Source of the DNA: CAZIPN01 sp964541225
GTDB lineage: Bacteria > Actinomycetota > Coriobacteriia > Anaerosomatales > JAAXUF01
Length of the DNA stretch: 64,000 nt
NCBI GenBank assembly: GCA_964541225.1
Contig: CAZIPN010000004.1
Span: forward strand, 1 to 64,000
Reading direction: 5' to 3'
Under the pieces are notes generated by a model. That model saw only the letters and a list, made by a program, of their open reading frames with translations, ran no database searches and was not told the origin of the DNA. Within the stretch, counting starts at the first letter, position 1. Each line of letters opens with the position of its first letter. Shown one piece after another: positions 9,249 through 18,537 of the stretch. A program made the position numbers and the translations under genes.

Positions 9249-10174
9249 GCGGCAAAGCGACGCGGGAGGCCCTCGGCGAGACACTGGTTGAGCTGGCTGG
9301 CGAGGGCGTCGATGTGGTCGCCGTTGAGGCTGACCTGTCCAAGTCGACGACCACGTCGAAGCTGGGGGATGCGTACCCCGAGCGGCTCTTCAATGTCGGC
9401 GTTGCCGAAGCGAACATGATCGATGTGGCCGCAGGGCTCTCCATCGCCGGCAAGGTGGCATTCACGGGTTCGTTTGCGGTCTTTGCGACCGGCCGGGCCT
9501 ACGATCAGATCCGCAACACCGTGTGCTACTCCAATCTGAACGTGAAGCTCACGCCGACCCATGCCGGGATCTCCGTGGGTCCGGATGGTGGCAGCCACCA
9601 GATGATCGAGGATCTGGCACTCATGCGCGTGCTGCCGGGTATGCGGGTGCTCGTGCCAGCTGACTACCATTCCGCCAAGGCGGCCATTCGCATCGCAGCG
9701 GCGACGCCGGGGCCGTTCTACGTTCGTCTCGGCAGGGCAGGGGTGGAGCAGGTCTATCCACCCGAGCACGAGTTCGTCGTCGGCAAGGCGAACGTTTTGC
9801 GCGAAGGCGCCGATGTCACGCTTGCCGCGTGCGGGCTGATGGTCGGAGCGGCGCTATCGGCGGCCGAACTCCTCGCGGCCGATGGCGTCTCGGCGGAAGT
9901 GATCGACGTCGCGTCCATCAAGCCCATCGACTCCGAGACGCTTCTCGCCAGTGTGCGCAAGACCGGTGCCGTTGTCACCGCCGAGGAGCACAGCATCATC
10001 GGCGGGCTGGGCTCGGCGGTTGCCGAGGTGGTGGGCGAGGGCGCGCCGTGCATGTTGAGACGCATCGGCGTGCGGGATGTCTTTGGGACTTCGGGCGAGC
10101 CGGTCGAACTGCTTGCGCATTTCGGACTCACCGCGCGCGACATCGCGGATGCGGCCAAGGAAATTGCCAGCTAG
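9245..10174 (+). CDS. tktB: Transketolase, C-terminal subunit
   Basis: 309-aa partner of the upstream subunit, carrying the pyrimidine-binding and C-terminal domains. The segments VGVAEANMIDVAAGLSIAGK (with the catalytic glutamate), TGSFAVFATGRAYDQIRN, THAGISVGPDGGSHQMIEDLA and the C-terminal VTAEEHSIIGGLGSAVAEV are typical. The start ATG overlaps the upstream stop. The two subunits together form a single active site at their interface. Confidence 0.95.
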   Translation: MSGKATREALGETLVELAGEGVDVVAVEADLSKSTTTSKLGDAYPERLFNVGVAEANMIDVAAGLSIAGKVAFTGSFAVFATGRAYDQIRNTVCYSNLNVKLTPTHAGISVGPDGGSHQMIEDLALMRVLPGMRVLVPADYHSAKAAIRIAAATPGPFYVRLGRAGVEQVYPPEHEFVVGKANVLREGADVTLAACGLMVGAALSAAELLAADGVSAEVIDVASIKPIDSETLLASVRKTGAVVTAEEHSIIGGLGSAVAEVVGEGAPCMLRRIGVRDVFGTSGEPVELLAHFGLTARDIADAAKEIAS

Positions 10175-10257
10175 CTGCGGTGTTCTTGGGTGATCGCGGG
10201 TTGGCCCAGAGTTCGCAGCAGGGCGTCTTCGAATTTCACACAACGCGCACAGCGCTT

Positions 10258-10288
10258 TTGAGGTGGCGGGCCCACACTTTGCTAGAAT
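10258..10288 (+). promoter_or_regulatory. Candidate promoter of ftsEX
   Basis: TTGAGG at 10258-10263 and an extended -10 TGCTAGAAT at 10280-10288. The spacer between hexamers is 19 bp, slightly long, but the TGN extension compensates. The start codon is 40 bp downstream. Confidence 0.5.
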
Positions 10289-10327
10289 GGCCCCCAGGGA
10301 ATCGTCGCCAAGAAACGGAGCATCCCT

Positions 10328-11098
10328 GTGACAGATTTGAATCAGACGCCGGTGAATCCGGCGTCGCTGGCGCCTGAAGTCCCGGGGCCATTGCCGAGAA
10401 CGGGCCCCGCAATGATCTCGATGCGGGGAGTCTCCAAGTACTACCTTGCCGACAAACCCGCTCTACGCGACGTCAACGTGGAGATTGGGTCAGGCGAGTT
10501 TGTCTTCATCGTTGGGCATTCCGGCTCAGGCAAGTCCACGTTCATCCGTCTGTTGTTGCGTGAACTCATGCCGACGCAAGGACAGATCATCGTCGCAGGT
10601 CAGGACTTGGCGAAGATGAAGAACTGGAAGGTGCCTTACCTACGCCGCAACATCGGCTGCGTGTTCCAGGACTTCAAGCTGCTGCCCAACAAGACCGGGT
10701 TTGAGAACGTCGCGTTCGCGCTTGAGGTTATCGGCAAGTCCAAGCACGTGATTCGGACGCAGGTGCCAGAAGTGCTGCGGCTTGTCGGTCTGGAAGACAA
10801 GATCGATAGCTACCCGGATGAGCTCTCGGGCGGCGAGCAGCAGCGGGTTTCGATTGCGCGCGCGTTCGTGAACCGCCCGCCGCTGCTGCTGTGCGACGAG
10901 CCAACCGGGAACCTCGACCCGCAGACGTCGCTGGGCATCATGAAGCTGCTTGAGCGCATCAACAAGACCGGCACCACGGTTCTCGTGGCCACGCATGACC
11001 GCGACATGGTCGACAACATGCGCCGCCGAGTGATCGCACTCGATAGTGGGCGCATCGTTCGCGACCAAGACCGGGGGGTGTACGGCTATGTCGATTAA
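10328..11098 (+). CDS. ftsE: Cell division ATP-binding protein FtsE
   Basis: ABC ATPase of the FtsEX complex, which couples the divisome to peptidoglycan hydrolases at the septum. Walker A is GHSGSGKST, followed by the Q-loop in CVFQDFKLLPNKT, signature LSGGEQQR, Walker B LLLCDEPTGNLDP and the H-loop THDRDMV. The GTG start has a GGAG at proper spacing and gives 256 aa; this leaves a 28-residue proline-rich extension before the usual FtsE start (MISMRGVSKYY). The extension is either real or the true start is ATG at 10412, which has a weaker ribosome site. Overlaps ftsX by 11 bp. Confidence 0.95.
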   Translation: MTDLNQTPVNPASLAPEVPGPLPRTGPAMISMRGVSKYYLADKPALRDVNVEIGSGEFVFIVGHSGSGKSTFIRLLLRELMPTQGQIIVAGQDLAKMKNWKVPYLRRNIGCVFQDFKLLPNKTGFENVAFALEVIGKSKHVIRTQVPEVLRLVGLEDKIDSYPDELSGGEQQRVSIARAFVNRPPLLLCDEPTGNLDPQTSLGIMKLLERINKTGTTVLVATHDRDMVDNMRRRVIALDSGRIVRDQDRGVYGYVD

Positions 11099-12002
11099 CA
11101 TCGGGTACTTCGCGAGCGAGTCGCTCCTGAACTTTCGCCGCAACTGGGTCATGAGTCTCGGTGCGGTCATCACGATCTACCTGTCGCTGCTGCTCGTGGG
11201 CGTCTTCCTGGCGACAGGCGTTATCGTCAACAGCGTGGTCAAGTCGGTAGAAAACAAGGTGTCCATCCAGATCTTTTTGAAGGATGGAGTTCAGACCAAC
11301 GATGTGGACACGTTGCAGCAGTCCTTGCTTGCCGATCCACTCGTCGGCAGAGTGCAGTACACGAGCAAGGACCAGGCGCTTCAGAAGTTCAAGCAGGACA
11401 TGAAGCAGAGTCCGGAGATCATCCAGCAGCTCGAGGGCAACCCGTTGCCAGCCTCGTTGGATGTGACGCTCAAGGATCCGCGCCAGGTTGAGACGATGGT
11501 GGCCAAGATCAAGGCTAGTCCCTTGTTCAAGAAGGTCGCGGATCGGCCGGACAATCCCGAGCAATCGCTCAAGTACGGCCAGCAGGTGGTCAAGAAGCTG
11601 TTCGCATTCACGCAGGTGGTGCGCTGGATCGAGGTGGCTTTCGTCATCATGCTGGCTGCGGTCTCGCTCATCTTCATCAACAACACGATTCGGCTCGCCA
11701 TCTACGCTCGGCGCAAAGAGATCGGCATCATGCGCTTGGTAGGTGCGAGCAACTGGTTCATTCGAACGCCGTTCTTGCTTGAGGGCGTGATGCAGGCACT
11801 TATCGGCGCGGCGTTCGCGATTCTCACGATTGCCCTGCTCGAGGCTGCGATTGTGCCCCGACTTGGCGAGACGTTGCCGTTCCTTCCCGTGAACATGACG
11901 AGCACAGCGACCGCGCAGATTGGGCTCGTCTTGGTGCTCGCGGGCGTCTTCATCGGTCTGCTTGGTTCGGGTTTTGCACTCAGGCGGTATCTCAAGGTCT
12001 GA
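11088..12002 (+). CDS. ftsX: Cell division protein FtsX
   Basis: 304-aa permease-like partner of FtsE. The ATG giving MSINIGYFASESL is chosen because it matches the family's N-terminus and overlaps ftsE by 11 bp. One transmembrane helix (about residues 20-45) is followed by a ~130-residue extracellular domain (VQIF-like beta strand, then alternating helices), then three more helices with the RKEIGIMRLVGAS cytoplasmic loop characteristic of FtsX. The extracellular loop is the part that contacts NlpC/P60 or other hydrolases in Actinobacteria. No hydrolase gene is adjacent; an S41 protease follows instead. Confidence 0.95.
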   Translation: MSINIGYFASESLLNFRRNWVMSLGAVITIYLSLLLVGVFLATGVIVNSVVKSVENKVSIQIFLKDGVQTNDVDTLQQSLLADPLVGRVQYTSKDQALQKFKQDMKQSPEIIQQLEGNPLPASLDVTLKDPRQVETMVAKIKASPLFKKVADRPDNPEQSLKYGQQVVKKLFAFTQVVRWIEVAFVIMLAAVSLIFINNTIRLAIYARRKEIGIMRLVGASNWFIRTPFLLEGVMQALIGAAFAILTIALLEAAIVPRLGETLPFLPVNMTSTATAQIGLVLVLAGVFIGLLGSGFALRRYLKV

Positions 12003-13253
12003 TTGACGGAATCCAGCACGCCCGAGCCATCCACACGAAAGCGGTATTGGTGCATGAACAAGACCACCAAGGTCATCGTCGGTTTCGCGGCTGTCGTCAT
12101 CATTGCGTCGGTCGGCTTCATGGGCGGCTTCGCTGCAGCTCATCTCGATAGCGTCTACATTGGCGCGGCGTCGGGTGCCACAAGTCCGCTGGCAGCCAAG
12201 ATCGCCGAAGTCGACTCGTTGCTGCAAGCCCAAGCATTGGTTCCACCCAATGAGGCGTCCGCAACGGCTGGCGCGGTCCAGGGACTACTCAGTGCCACGG
12301 GCGACAAGTACGCAATGTATTTCAACAAGAAGATGTTCGCCGCGTTCAACGAGCAGACGATGGGCTCGTTTGGCGGCATTGGTGTGGTTCTCGGCGAGAA
12401 CAAGAAGGGGCAAGCGTACGTGGTTGAGGTCTACAAGGGCACACCGGCGTACAAGGTCGGCATGAAGGCCGGCGACATCTTCCATTCAATCGAAGGCACG
12501 ACTCAGGTGAAGTGGTCCACGGACGACATCGTGAGACTCGTGCGTGGTCCCAAGGGCACGAAGGTGCACCTTGTCATGACACGACCAAGCACGAATCCGT
12601 CCAAGCCGAGCAAGGACATTCCGTTCACCATTACTCGCGATCAGATCAACTACCCGAACACCAAGACAGAGATGTTCGGGGATGTGGGCTACGTTCGCCT
12701 GGCCGAGTTCAACGCCAACTCCGCCGGAGACATGGAGAAGGCCATCAAGGAAGTGACCGGCAAGGGAGCGAAGTCGCTCATCCTCGATCTGCGCGACAAC
12801 CCCGGTGGACTGCTGGACGAAGCGGTCGACGTGTCGTCCTTGTTCATCGCCGACGGGGTGATTGTGCGCGTGGATCAGCGAGGTGTTCCGGAAGAGATCC
12901 ACAACGCGACTGGTCACAAGATAACGGATCTGCCCATGGTTGTTCTGGTTGATGGGGAGTCCGCCTCGGCCAGTGAGATCACGGCGGGCGCGTTGCAGGA
13001 CTACGGCCGAGCCACGCTTGTGGGCGAGAAGAGCTACGGCAAAGGCAGTGTTCAGACTATCGAGAAACTCTCGGACGGTTCTGGAGTGAAGTTCACGATT
13101 GCTCACTACTTGACGCCGAAGAAGCGCTCCATCAACGGCGTTGGGTTGACTCCCGACTACGTTGTGGTCATGGACCCGCTCAAGCAGCTCGACAAGAAGA
13201 CGGACACGCAACTTGCCAAGGCCATTCAGATAGCGAAGTCCAAGGCCAAGTAG
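12003..13253 (+). CDS. S41 family carboxyl-terminal processing peptidase
   Basis: CtpA/Prc-like serine protease of 416 aa. An N-terminal transmembrane anchor is followed by a PDZ domain (GSFGGIGVVLGENKKG to RGPKGTKVHL) and the tail-specific protease domain, with the substrate-binding SLILDLRDNPGGLLDEAV, the nucleophile region DGESASASEITAGALQDYGRATLVGEKSYGKGSVQ split here by the serine in SASASE and lysine in KSYGKG, and a GVGLTPDY tail. Start TTG at 12003 sits directly after the ftsX stop with AAGG at 11994-11997; ATG at 12054 is an alternative giving a cleaner signal anchor. The ftsE-ftsX-ctp order suggests a role in envelope maturation during division. Confidence 0.92.
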   Translation: MTESSTPEPSTRKRYWCMNKTTKVIVGFAAVVIIASVGFMGGFAAAHLDSVYIGAASGATSPLAAKIAEVDSLLQAQALVPPNEASATAGAVQGLLSATGDKYAMYFNKKMFAAFNEQTMGSFGGIGVVLGENKKGQAYVVEVYKGTPAYKVGMKAGDIFHSIEGTTQVKWSTDDIVRLVRGPKGTKVHLVMTRPSTNPSKPSKDIPFTITRDQINYPNTKTEMFGDVGYVRLAEFNANSAGDMEKAIKEVTGKGAKSLILDLRDNPGGLLDEAVDVSSLFIADGVIVRVDQRGVPEEIHNATGHKITDLPMVVLVDGESASASEITAGALQDYGRATLVGEKSYGKGSVQTIEKLSDGSGVKFTIAHYLTPKKRSINGVGLTPDYVVVMDPLKQLDKKTDTQLAKAIQIAKSKAK

Positions 13254-13277
13254 GGCGTGCTCGATATGAGGAACAAG

Positions 13278-13304
13278 TGAGCCCCGACCACGTGCCGGGG
13301 CTCA
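13278..13304 (+). terminator. Intrinsic terminator-like hairpin
   Basis: Perfect 9-bp stem TGAGCCCCG / CGGGGCTCA with a 9-nt loop, 24 bp after the S41 peptidase stop and ahead of a convergent gene. No long T-tract follows, so it may act in both directions or with Rho. Confidence 0.7.
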
Positions 13305-13342
13305 TTGCTAGGTCCTTGAGGCATGCGTCGCTGCGATCGCGG

Positions 13343-13771
13343 CTACTCGTCATCCTCGTCGTCGTCCAACGCGATGAGAGACTCGAAATCGGGTGCGGTC
13401 TCCTCGGACAGAAGATGTGGCCTTCCGAGTGGCGCCGCCTCCTCTTCAGGTTCGGGTAGCGAGATCAGTTCGAGTGTCGATTGGTCGCCGTGTAGCACGA
13501 AACGCCAGCGATCCTCGGGAAGAGGCTCGAAGTCGAGGTAGCGGAAGGAAAGCACGTTCAAGAAGAGGCATCCGTTGACGACGATCGTTGCGGACTCAGG
13601 GTCGGCCATCAGCTTGACCAGGGCCGCACGGCCTTGGTCGGCCTGCTCTCGGTGAACGGTGAAACGATATTCGACGTTCTCGAGCGTCTCGAGCGCCCTG
13701 AGCATGTCGCGAGGGTTTGCGAGTGTGCCTCTGCCGATCAGGCAAGGAGCGAGGGAGTGTTCGAAGTGCAT
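13343..13771 (-). CDS. Uncharacterised small protein with acidic tail
   Basis: 142 aa from the ATG at 13771, which has GGAG seven bases upstream. A longer reading from 13819 would start inside a good -10 element (TACAAT, reverse strand, 13809-13814) and place GGAGG directly against its ATG, so the shorter start is preferred. The protein is soluble, with a mixed alpha/beta core (LANPRDMLRALETLENVEYRF, VVNGCLFLNVLSFRYLDFEPL split) and a strongly acidic C-terminus (ALDDDEDDE). I do not recognise a family. It lies divergent to rnr and convergent with the protease operon. Confidence 0.65.
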   Translation of the reverse strand: MHFEHSLAPCLIGRGTLANPRDMLRALETLENVEYRFTVHREQADQGRAALVKLMADPESATIVVNGCLFLNVLSFRYLDFEPLPEDRWRFVLHGDQSTLELISLPEPEEEAAPLGRPHLLSEETAPDFESLIALDDDEDDE

Positions 13772-13896
13772 GGCGAGGCTCCAAACGACCACGGTGTTTC
13801 GTTTGAGGGATTGTATCATCCTCCAACCTGCCTGAACGTGCGGTCTTCGTTCGGCTAGACTTCGGTGGACGGACGCCTTGGACGGAGGAGCGGCTG

Positions 13897-15840
13897 GTGG
13901 CCAAGCAGAAGCGCAGCGCGAAGGCCCGCCAGACAGGCTTGGTCGTCGGCAGAATCTCGATGACCCGTCACGGCTACGGTTTTGTGGGAGCTCCTGAGGG
14001 TGACTACTTCGTCCCGGCCCGCGACATCGCAGGCGCGATGCACGGTGACACCGTTGCGCTCAGGCCGGACAAGCATCGCGGCAAAGCTGGACGTTCCGGC
14101 TCGGTCGTGCGCGTTGTCGAGCGCGCGAACACCACCGTTGTCGGCAGGTTTGATCGGCATGGGGCTATCGGCATCGTGACACCAGCCGACCGTCGGGTTC
14201 GCCACGATCTGTTCATTGCGCCAAGCGCCATTGGCGACGCCACAAGTGGTGACGTAGTGGTGGCGCGAATCACAGCCTATCCCTCTCGCGGGCACTCCGC
14301 GCAAGGCTACGTCGAGGAGATTGTCGGGCGCGAGGATGATCCGGACATCCAGATCGAAATCGCCATTCGCGAGCATGGTCTGCGGACCGAGTTCCCCGCG
14401 CGCGTGCTCGAGGAAGCAGCCGCGATTCGTCTGGATGTCGACGAGGCGCTTCGCCGAGAGCCTGATCGCCGAGACATTCGCGATCGCTTCACGTTCACCA
14501 TCGACCCCGTTGACGCTCGCGACTTCGATGACGCGATCAGCATCACCCATGCCGAGGACGGGCGTACGGTCCTGGGCGTGCACATAGCCGACGTGAGTCA
14601 CTATGTGCCGTGGGACTCCTCCATCGACAACGAGGCCAGGCTGCGCGCAACCAGCGTCTACCTGGTCGATCGCGTGCTGCCGATGCTACCCGAGCAACTC
14701 TCGAACGGGATCTGTTCGCTTAACCCGGGCGAGGCGCGCGTGACATTCAGCGTCGACATGACGCTGTCTAAGGACGGTGCGGTTGAGGGCGTCGAGATCT
14801 TCCCGAGCGTGATCACGAGTGATCGTCGCTTCACCTACGACGAAGTCGACGCGTGGCTCTCGGGCAAGGAGCCGTTTCCGGATGCCGACAGCGAGCGTGC
14901 GCTGCGTGAGTTCGCGCGTGTCTCGGCGAAGATCGGGGAGCGTCGGGTGGCACGCGGCGGACTGGACTTCGAGACGGTGGAAGCCAAGGTACGCCTTGAC
15001 GCCGATGGCAAGCCGCTGGAGGTCGTGCTGCGGGAGCGCACTGCGGCTACGAACTCGATCGAAGAAGCGATGATTGCCGCCAACGAAGCGGTTGCTCGGC
15101 ACATGCGCGACGCCAAGTCGCCCATGGTCTATCGCATTCACGAGGAGCCGGATCCAGAGGCGCTCGATCAGGTGGCGCTGGTCTTGAAGGAGTTCGACTA
15201 CCCGATCAAGGACTTGCGTGGCGCCTCGCCTGCGACGTTTCAGCGCATCATCACGTTCGCGCATACCCGGCCAGAGAAGTACCTCATCAACTCGCTGCTC
15301 GTGCGCTCGCTGGAGCGCGCCCGCTACGTCGACTACCTGTCTGCGCACTTCGGGCTGGCCAGCGAGGCCTACACGCACTTCACCTCGCCGATCCGCCGAT
15401 ACCCAGACCTCATCGTGCATCGGCTGCTCAAGGCGCAGCTCCGCGCTCAGCTCGATTCCGACCCCAGCGCGTCGCGCATGATCCCCGAACTCGGCTGGCT
15501 CGCCGAGCACAGCAGCTTCATGGAGCGCGAGGCCGAGATGGCCGAGAACGACTCGACGCGCTACAAGCTTACGGAGCTGATGGGCGAGCATCTCGGCGAG
15601 AAGTTTGGCGGTCTGATCACCGGTGTGGCGAACTTCGGACTCTTCGTGCAGCTCGACAACACTGCCGAGGGTCTCGTGCATGTCGACTCGCTGAGGGGCG
15701 GGCCGTATCGCTACGACGGTTCTCGGCACATGCTGGTCTCCGAGAAGCGCAGCGAGGTCTTTCGGCTCGGCGAGCGCGTCACCGTGCGCATCGCGAGCGT
15801 CTCCCTCGCCGAGAGTCGCATCGACATGGAGCTCGCGTAG
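13897..15840 (+). CDS. rnr: Ribonuclease R
   Basis: 647-aa processive 3'-5' exoribonuclease of the RNB/VacB family. It shows N-terminal cold-shock OB folds (RISMTRHGYGFVGAP), the catalytic RNB domain with DPVDARDFDDAISI supplying the metal-binding aspartates, VYRIHEEPDPEAL, YTHFTSPIRRYPDLIVHRLL, and a C-terminal S1 domain (FGGLITGVANFGLFVQLD). GTG start with GGAGGAG six bases upstream. RNase R works with tmRNA-SmpB in degrading non-stop mRNAs; smpB and ssrA lie 5-7 kb downstream in this window. Shorter than E. coli RNase R because the C-terminal basic tail is missing. Confidence 0.96.
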   Translation: MAKQKRSAKARQTGLVVGRISMTRHGYGFVGAPEGDYFVPARDIAGAMHGDTVALRPDKHRGKAGRSGSVVRVVERANTTVVGRFDRHGAIGIVTPADRRVRHDLFIAPSAIGDATSGDVVVARITAYPSRGHSAQGYVEEIVGREDDPDIQIEIAIREHGLRTEFPARVLEEAAAIRLDVDEALRREPDRRDIRDRFTFTIDPVDARDFDDAISITHAEDGRTVLGVHIADVSHYVPWDSSIDNEARLRATSVYLVDRVLPMLPEQLSNGICSLNPGEARVTFSVDMTLSKDGAVEGVEIFPSVITSDRRFTYDEVDAWLSGKEPFPDADSERALREFARVSAKIGERRVARGGLDFETVEAKVRLDADGKPLEVVLRERTAATNSIEEAMIAANEAVARHMRDAKSPMVYRIHEEPDPEALDQVALVLKEFDYPIKDLRGASPATFQRIITFAHTRPEKYLINSLLVRSLERARYVDYLSAHFGLASEAYTHFTSPIRRYPDLIVHRLLKAQLRAQLDSDPSASRMIPELGWLAEHSSFMEREAEMAENDSTRYKLTELMGEHLGEKFGGLITGVANFGLFVQLDNTAEGLVHVDSLRGGPYRYDGSRHMLVSEKRSEVFRLGERVTVRIASVSLAESRIDMELA

Positions 15841-15954
15841 CGCGGCGGGCAACGCCACGCCAGCCTCCTCCGACACGTGCGTAGCGCGCGCGGGTTCGCG
15901 GGCGAGTTGGTGGCGGACAGCAAACGGCGATGGCGGCGCGGTTTCGCTGATGTG

Positions 15955-16443
15955 CTAGAGACTGCTGGCGAACAGCGAGGGTGGCGCGAGCCAGAGCAGC
16001 CTGCCGATGGGCCCGGGAGTCTCGCTAATCTCGATGAGCGCGATCGCACCCTTGCGCACGTCGATCTCGCTTCCGCCGGTTGCTGCCGACAAGACCGCTG
16101 CGAAACTCGGGTTGTGTCCGACGATCGCGATCGCGTCAGCGCTGCTTCGCTCGGCGATGATGCTCGCAAGCGCGGGAAGGTCGAACCCGTGGCCGAGCCG
16201 CGCGTCCTCTTCGATGAGGGGCGCGCCGCCGAGCACGTCGTGCAGAAGCTCGGCGGTTTGCATGGCACGTACCAGCGGGCTGCTCACGATCACGTCGCAC
16301 GCGAGCACGCCCGCCCGGACGAGCGCATTCGCACCTGCCGAGAACCGCTCCCGGCCTCGCCGTGTCAGCGGACGCAGATCGTCATCGCTATCCCAGGAAG
16401 CCTTGCTCTGGGCGCTTGCGTGCCTGACGAAGTAGAGATTCAC
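15955..16443 (-). CDS. sixA: SixA-type phosphohistidine phosphatase
   Basis: 162-aa histidine phosphatase superfamily protein. Catalytic RHG-equivalent is FVRHASAQ, with second-site arginine in SSPLVRAMQTAELL and the C-terminal histidine in IAIVGHNPSF. SixA-type enzymes remove phosphate from phosphohistidine on HPt or phosphotransferase proteins; the partner here is unknown. Start is GTG at 16443 preceded by AAGGAG; the ATG 13 codons earlier would add a non-conserved leader. Convergent with rnr. Confidence 0.88.
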   Translation of the reverse strand: MNLYFVRHASAQSKASWDSDDDLRPLTRRGRERFSAGANALVRAGVLACDVIVSSPLVRAMQTAELLHDVLGGAPLIEEDARLGHGFDLPALASIIAERSSADAIAIVGHNPSFAAVLSAATGGSEIDVRKGAIALIEISETPGPIGRLLWLAPPSLFASSL

Positions 16444-16647
16444 TGTGCTCCTTGCGTCGGCCGTGTGTGAGCATCTCTGCATGTGGCGTGCCTATTCCCA
16501 TTGTCGGCGGCGGGGGTGACCAGCGCCATGGCATGTTCGCAAACACTGTGTGAAATCGTGTGTGGAAGCTGCCAATACCGGCAGTGGTATGGCGCGCGGC
16601 ACACCGCTAGACTTAGTGCTCGACAATCCCGATGCGAAGGAAGTCGC

Positions 16648-17712
16648 ATGCAGAAGAAGGATCTCGAGTTCCTCGGCAAGCTCGTAGAGGCGCCGTCGCC
16701 TTCGGGCTTCGAGCAGCCAGCAGCCGAAGTATTTCGCGCGCGGCTTTCCAAGGTTGCCGATCGCGTTGAGACGAACGTAATGGGCAGTGTTCACGCGGTG
16801 CTCGACGGGACGAAGAAGGACGGCGTCTCGGTCATGCTCGCGGGCCACATCGATGAGATCGGGCTGATGGTCAACTACATCACGCCCGACGGGTTCATCG
16901 CGTTTTCTGCCATCGGCGGGGTGGATGCGGCGATTCTGCCGGGCATGCGGGTTCGCGTGCACACGAAAGATGGTGCGCTCCTCGGCGTGATGGGGCGCAA
17001 GCCGATTCACCTCATCGAGGAAGACGAGCGCAAGACCATCACCAAGATCGACAAGCTCTTCATCGATGTTGGGTTGAGCGGCGATGACGCCAAGAAGCGC
17101 GTGCGCGTTGGCGATCCGATCACCTTTGACGTCGGACTCGAGACGTTTGGCGACGGGCTCGCGGTTTCTCGGGCATTCGACGACAAGATGGGCGCGTGGA
17201 TTGCGGCTCGGGTGCTTGAGGAGGTCAAGAAAGCAGGCCGCGCACCGGGCGAGTTGACGGCTGCGGCGACCGTGCAAGAAGAGATCGGTCTTCGCGGCGG
17301 CACCACGAGCGCGTGGTGGTGCGACCCGCAAGTGGGCATCGCGGTCGAGGTCGGGCACGCGACCGACTATCCCGACATCGACAAGCGCAAGCACGGCGAA
17401 GCGAACTGCGGCGACGGGCCCATCATCGGCCGAGGCCCCAACATCAACCCGATCCTGTTTGACCTGCTCACTACAGCTGCCGACAAGGCCAAGGTCCCAT
17501 ACCAGATTGGCGCCGAGCCGCGCGGTACGGGTACGGATGCCAACGCGATTCAGCTCTCGCGCGGCGGCAAGGCTGCGGCTCTGATCTCGATTCCGCTGCG
17601 CTACATGCACACGCCCACCGAGGTGCTCGCACTTTCGGATCTCGACGCCACCGTCAAGCTGCTGACGCGGTTTGTCCTCGACCTGAAGCCGGGGACCGAC
17701 TTCACGCCGTAG
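16648..17712 (+). CDS. M42 family metallopeptidase (glutamyl/leucyl aminopeptidase type)
   Basis: 354-aa cytoplasmic aminopeptidase of the PepA/FrvX/TET family. Start ATG 16648 has GAAGGAAG upstream; earlier in-frame codons give a low-complexity leader. Metal ligands and catalytic residues are visible in order: GHIDEIG, AFDDKMG, the catalytic pair in VQEEIGLRGG, EVGHATDYP, and the final histidine in RYMHTPTEV. Related enzymes form dodecameric tetrahedral cages that trim peptides. Substrate preference cannot be read from the sequence. Confidence 0.93.
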   Translation: MQKKDLEFLGKLVEAPSPSGFEQPAAEVFRARLSKVADRVETNVMGSVHAVLDGTKKDGVSVMLAGHIDEIGLMVNYITPDGFIAFSAIGGVDAAILPGMRVRVHTKDGALLGVMGRKPIHLIEEDERKTITKIDKLFIDVGLSGDDAKKRVRVGDPITFDVGLETFGDGLAVSRAFDDKMGAWIAARVLEEVKKAGRAPGELTAAATVQEEIGLRGGTTSAWWCDPQVGIAVEVGHATDYPDIDKRKHGEANCGDGPIIGRGPNINPILFDLLTTAADKAKVPYQIGAEPRGTGTDANAIQLSRGGKAAALISIPLRYMHTPTEVLALSDLDATVKLLTRFVLDLKPGTDFTP

Positions 17713-17802
17713 CACTCCTGCGCACAGCGTGGCGGCAGGCCACCATCGGGGTGCCGGAGCGTTGCGCGGCTGTAATAGCTACCGAGCCACGGGGGGAGCG
17801 CG

Positions 17803-18537
17803 ATGCAACACGCACCCGTTCTTGAGGTGAGCGGCTTGTCGTTCAGCTACGATGGGCCGCCTGTCTGGGCGGGTGTGGACTTTGTGCTCGCGCGCGGGCA
17901 GACGGTTGTGCTGATCGGCGCCAATGGCGCAGGCAAGTCGACGCTTCTGCGCTGTATTGCCGGGTGGGCGCCTCCCGACTCGGGTGAGATCCATCTGGAC
18001 GGGGAGTTGCTCAAGGGCGCCGATCGGGGCTTCCGCCGTAACCTCGTGTTGGTCAACGACGCCCCGCCGTTCTACAACGATCTGACCGCCGAAGAGCACG
18101 TATGGTTCGTGCTTCGCGCCAATCGTGCAGCCCAGCGTGAACCAGCGGCACGCGCGCTGCTGGACAAGTTCGGTCTTGCTGACCACGCCGCACAACTCCC
18201 GTCGTCGTTCTCTCGTGGCATGCGCTACAAGCTGGCTCTCGTCATGGCGCTTGCGCTGGAGCCAGCCGTGCTTCTGCTCGATGAACCCTTCGGCCCGCTT
18301 GATCCTGTCTCCGCGCGCATCTTGGTGTCGGAGTTGCTCGCGGCGAACGCCCGCGGCGCGGCGGTGCTGCTCAGCGGCCACCATCTCCCGTCAGGTCTCA
18401 GTCCGGACGGCTATCTCGTGCTTGAGCATGGGCGCCTTCGAGCTGCAGAGCGCAGAGCTCCAGCCGACGCGGCCGTGCCTGACGATGAGGTGGAAGAACT
18501 CTTGACCGAGCCTGGCGCGGCCGAGGACTCGGCGTGA
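17803..18537 (+). CDS. ABC transporter ATP-binding protein
   Basis: 244 aa. Walker A GANGAGKST, Q-loop region VLVNDAPPFYNDLT (no canonical glutamine, as in some CcmA-like exporters), a degenerate signature SSFSRGMRYK, Walker B VLLLDEPFGPLDP and switch histidine SGHHLPS. The ATG follows GGGGGAG. It overlaps by 4 bp (GTGA) with a large membrane protein and so forms a two-gene exporter or membrane-modifying system. Cargo unknown. Confidence 0.9.
   Translation: MQHAPVLEVSGLSFSYDGPPVWAGVDFVLARGQTVVLIGANGAGKSTLLRCIAGWAPPDSGEIHLDGELLKGADRGFRRNLVLVNDAPPFYNDLTAEEHVWFVLRANRAAQREPAARALLDKFGLADHAAQLPSSFSRGMRYKLALVMALALEPAVLLLDEPFGPLDPVSARILVSELLAANARGAAVLLSGHHLPSGLSPDGYLVLEHGRLRAAERRAPADAAVPDDEVEELLTEPGAAEDSA

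Noticed and set aside
13772..13819. 16-residue N-terminal extension of the small protein ending at 13343
   Set aside because: Its ATG touches GGAGG with no spacing and lies within a good -10 element, while the inner ATG has a proper ribosome site.
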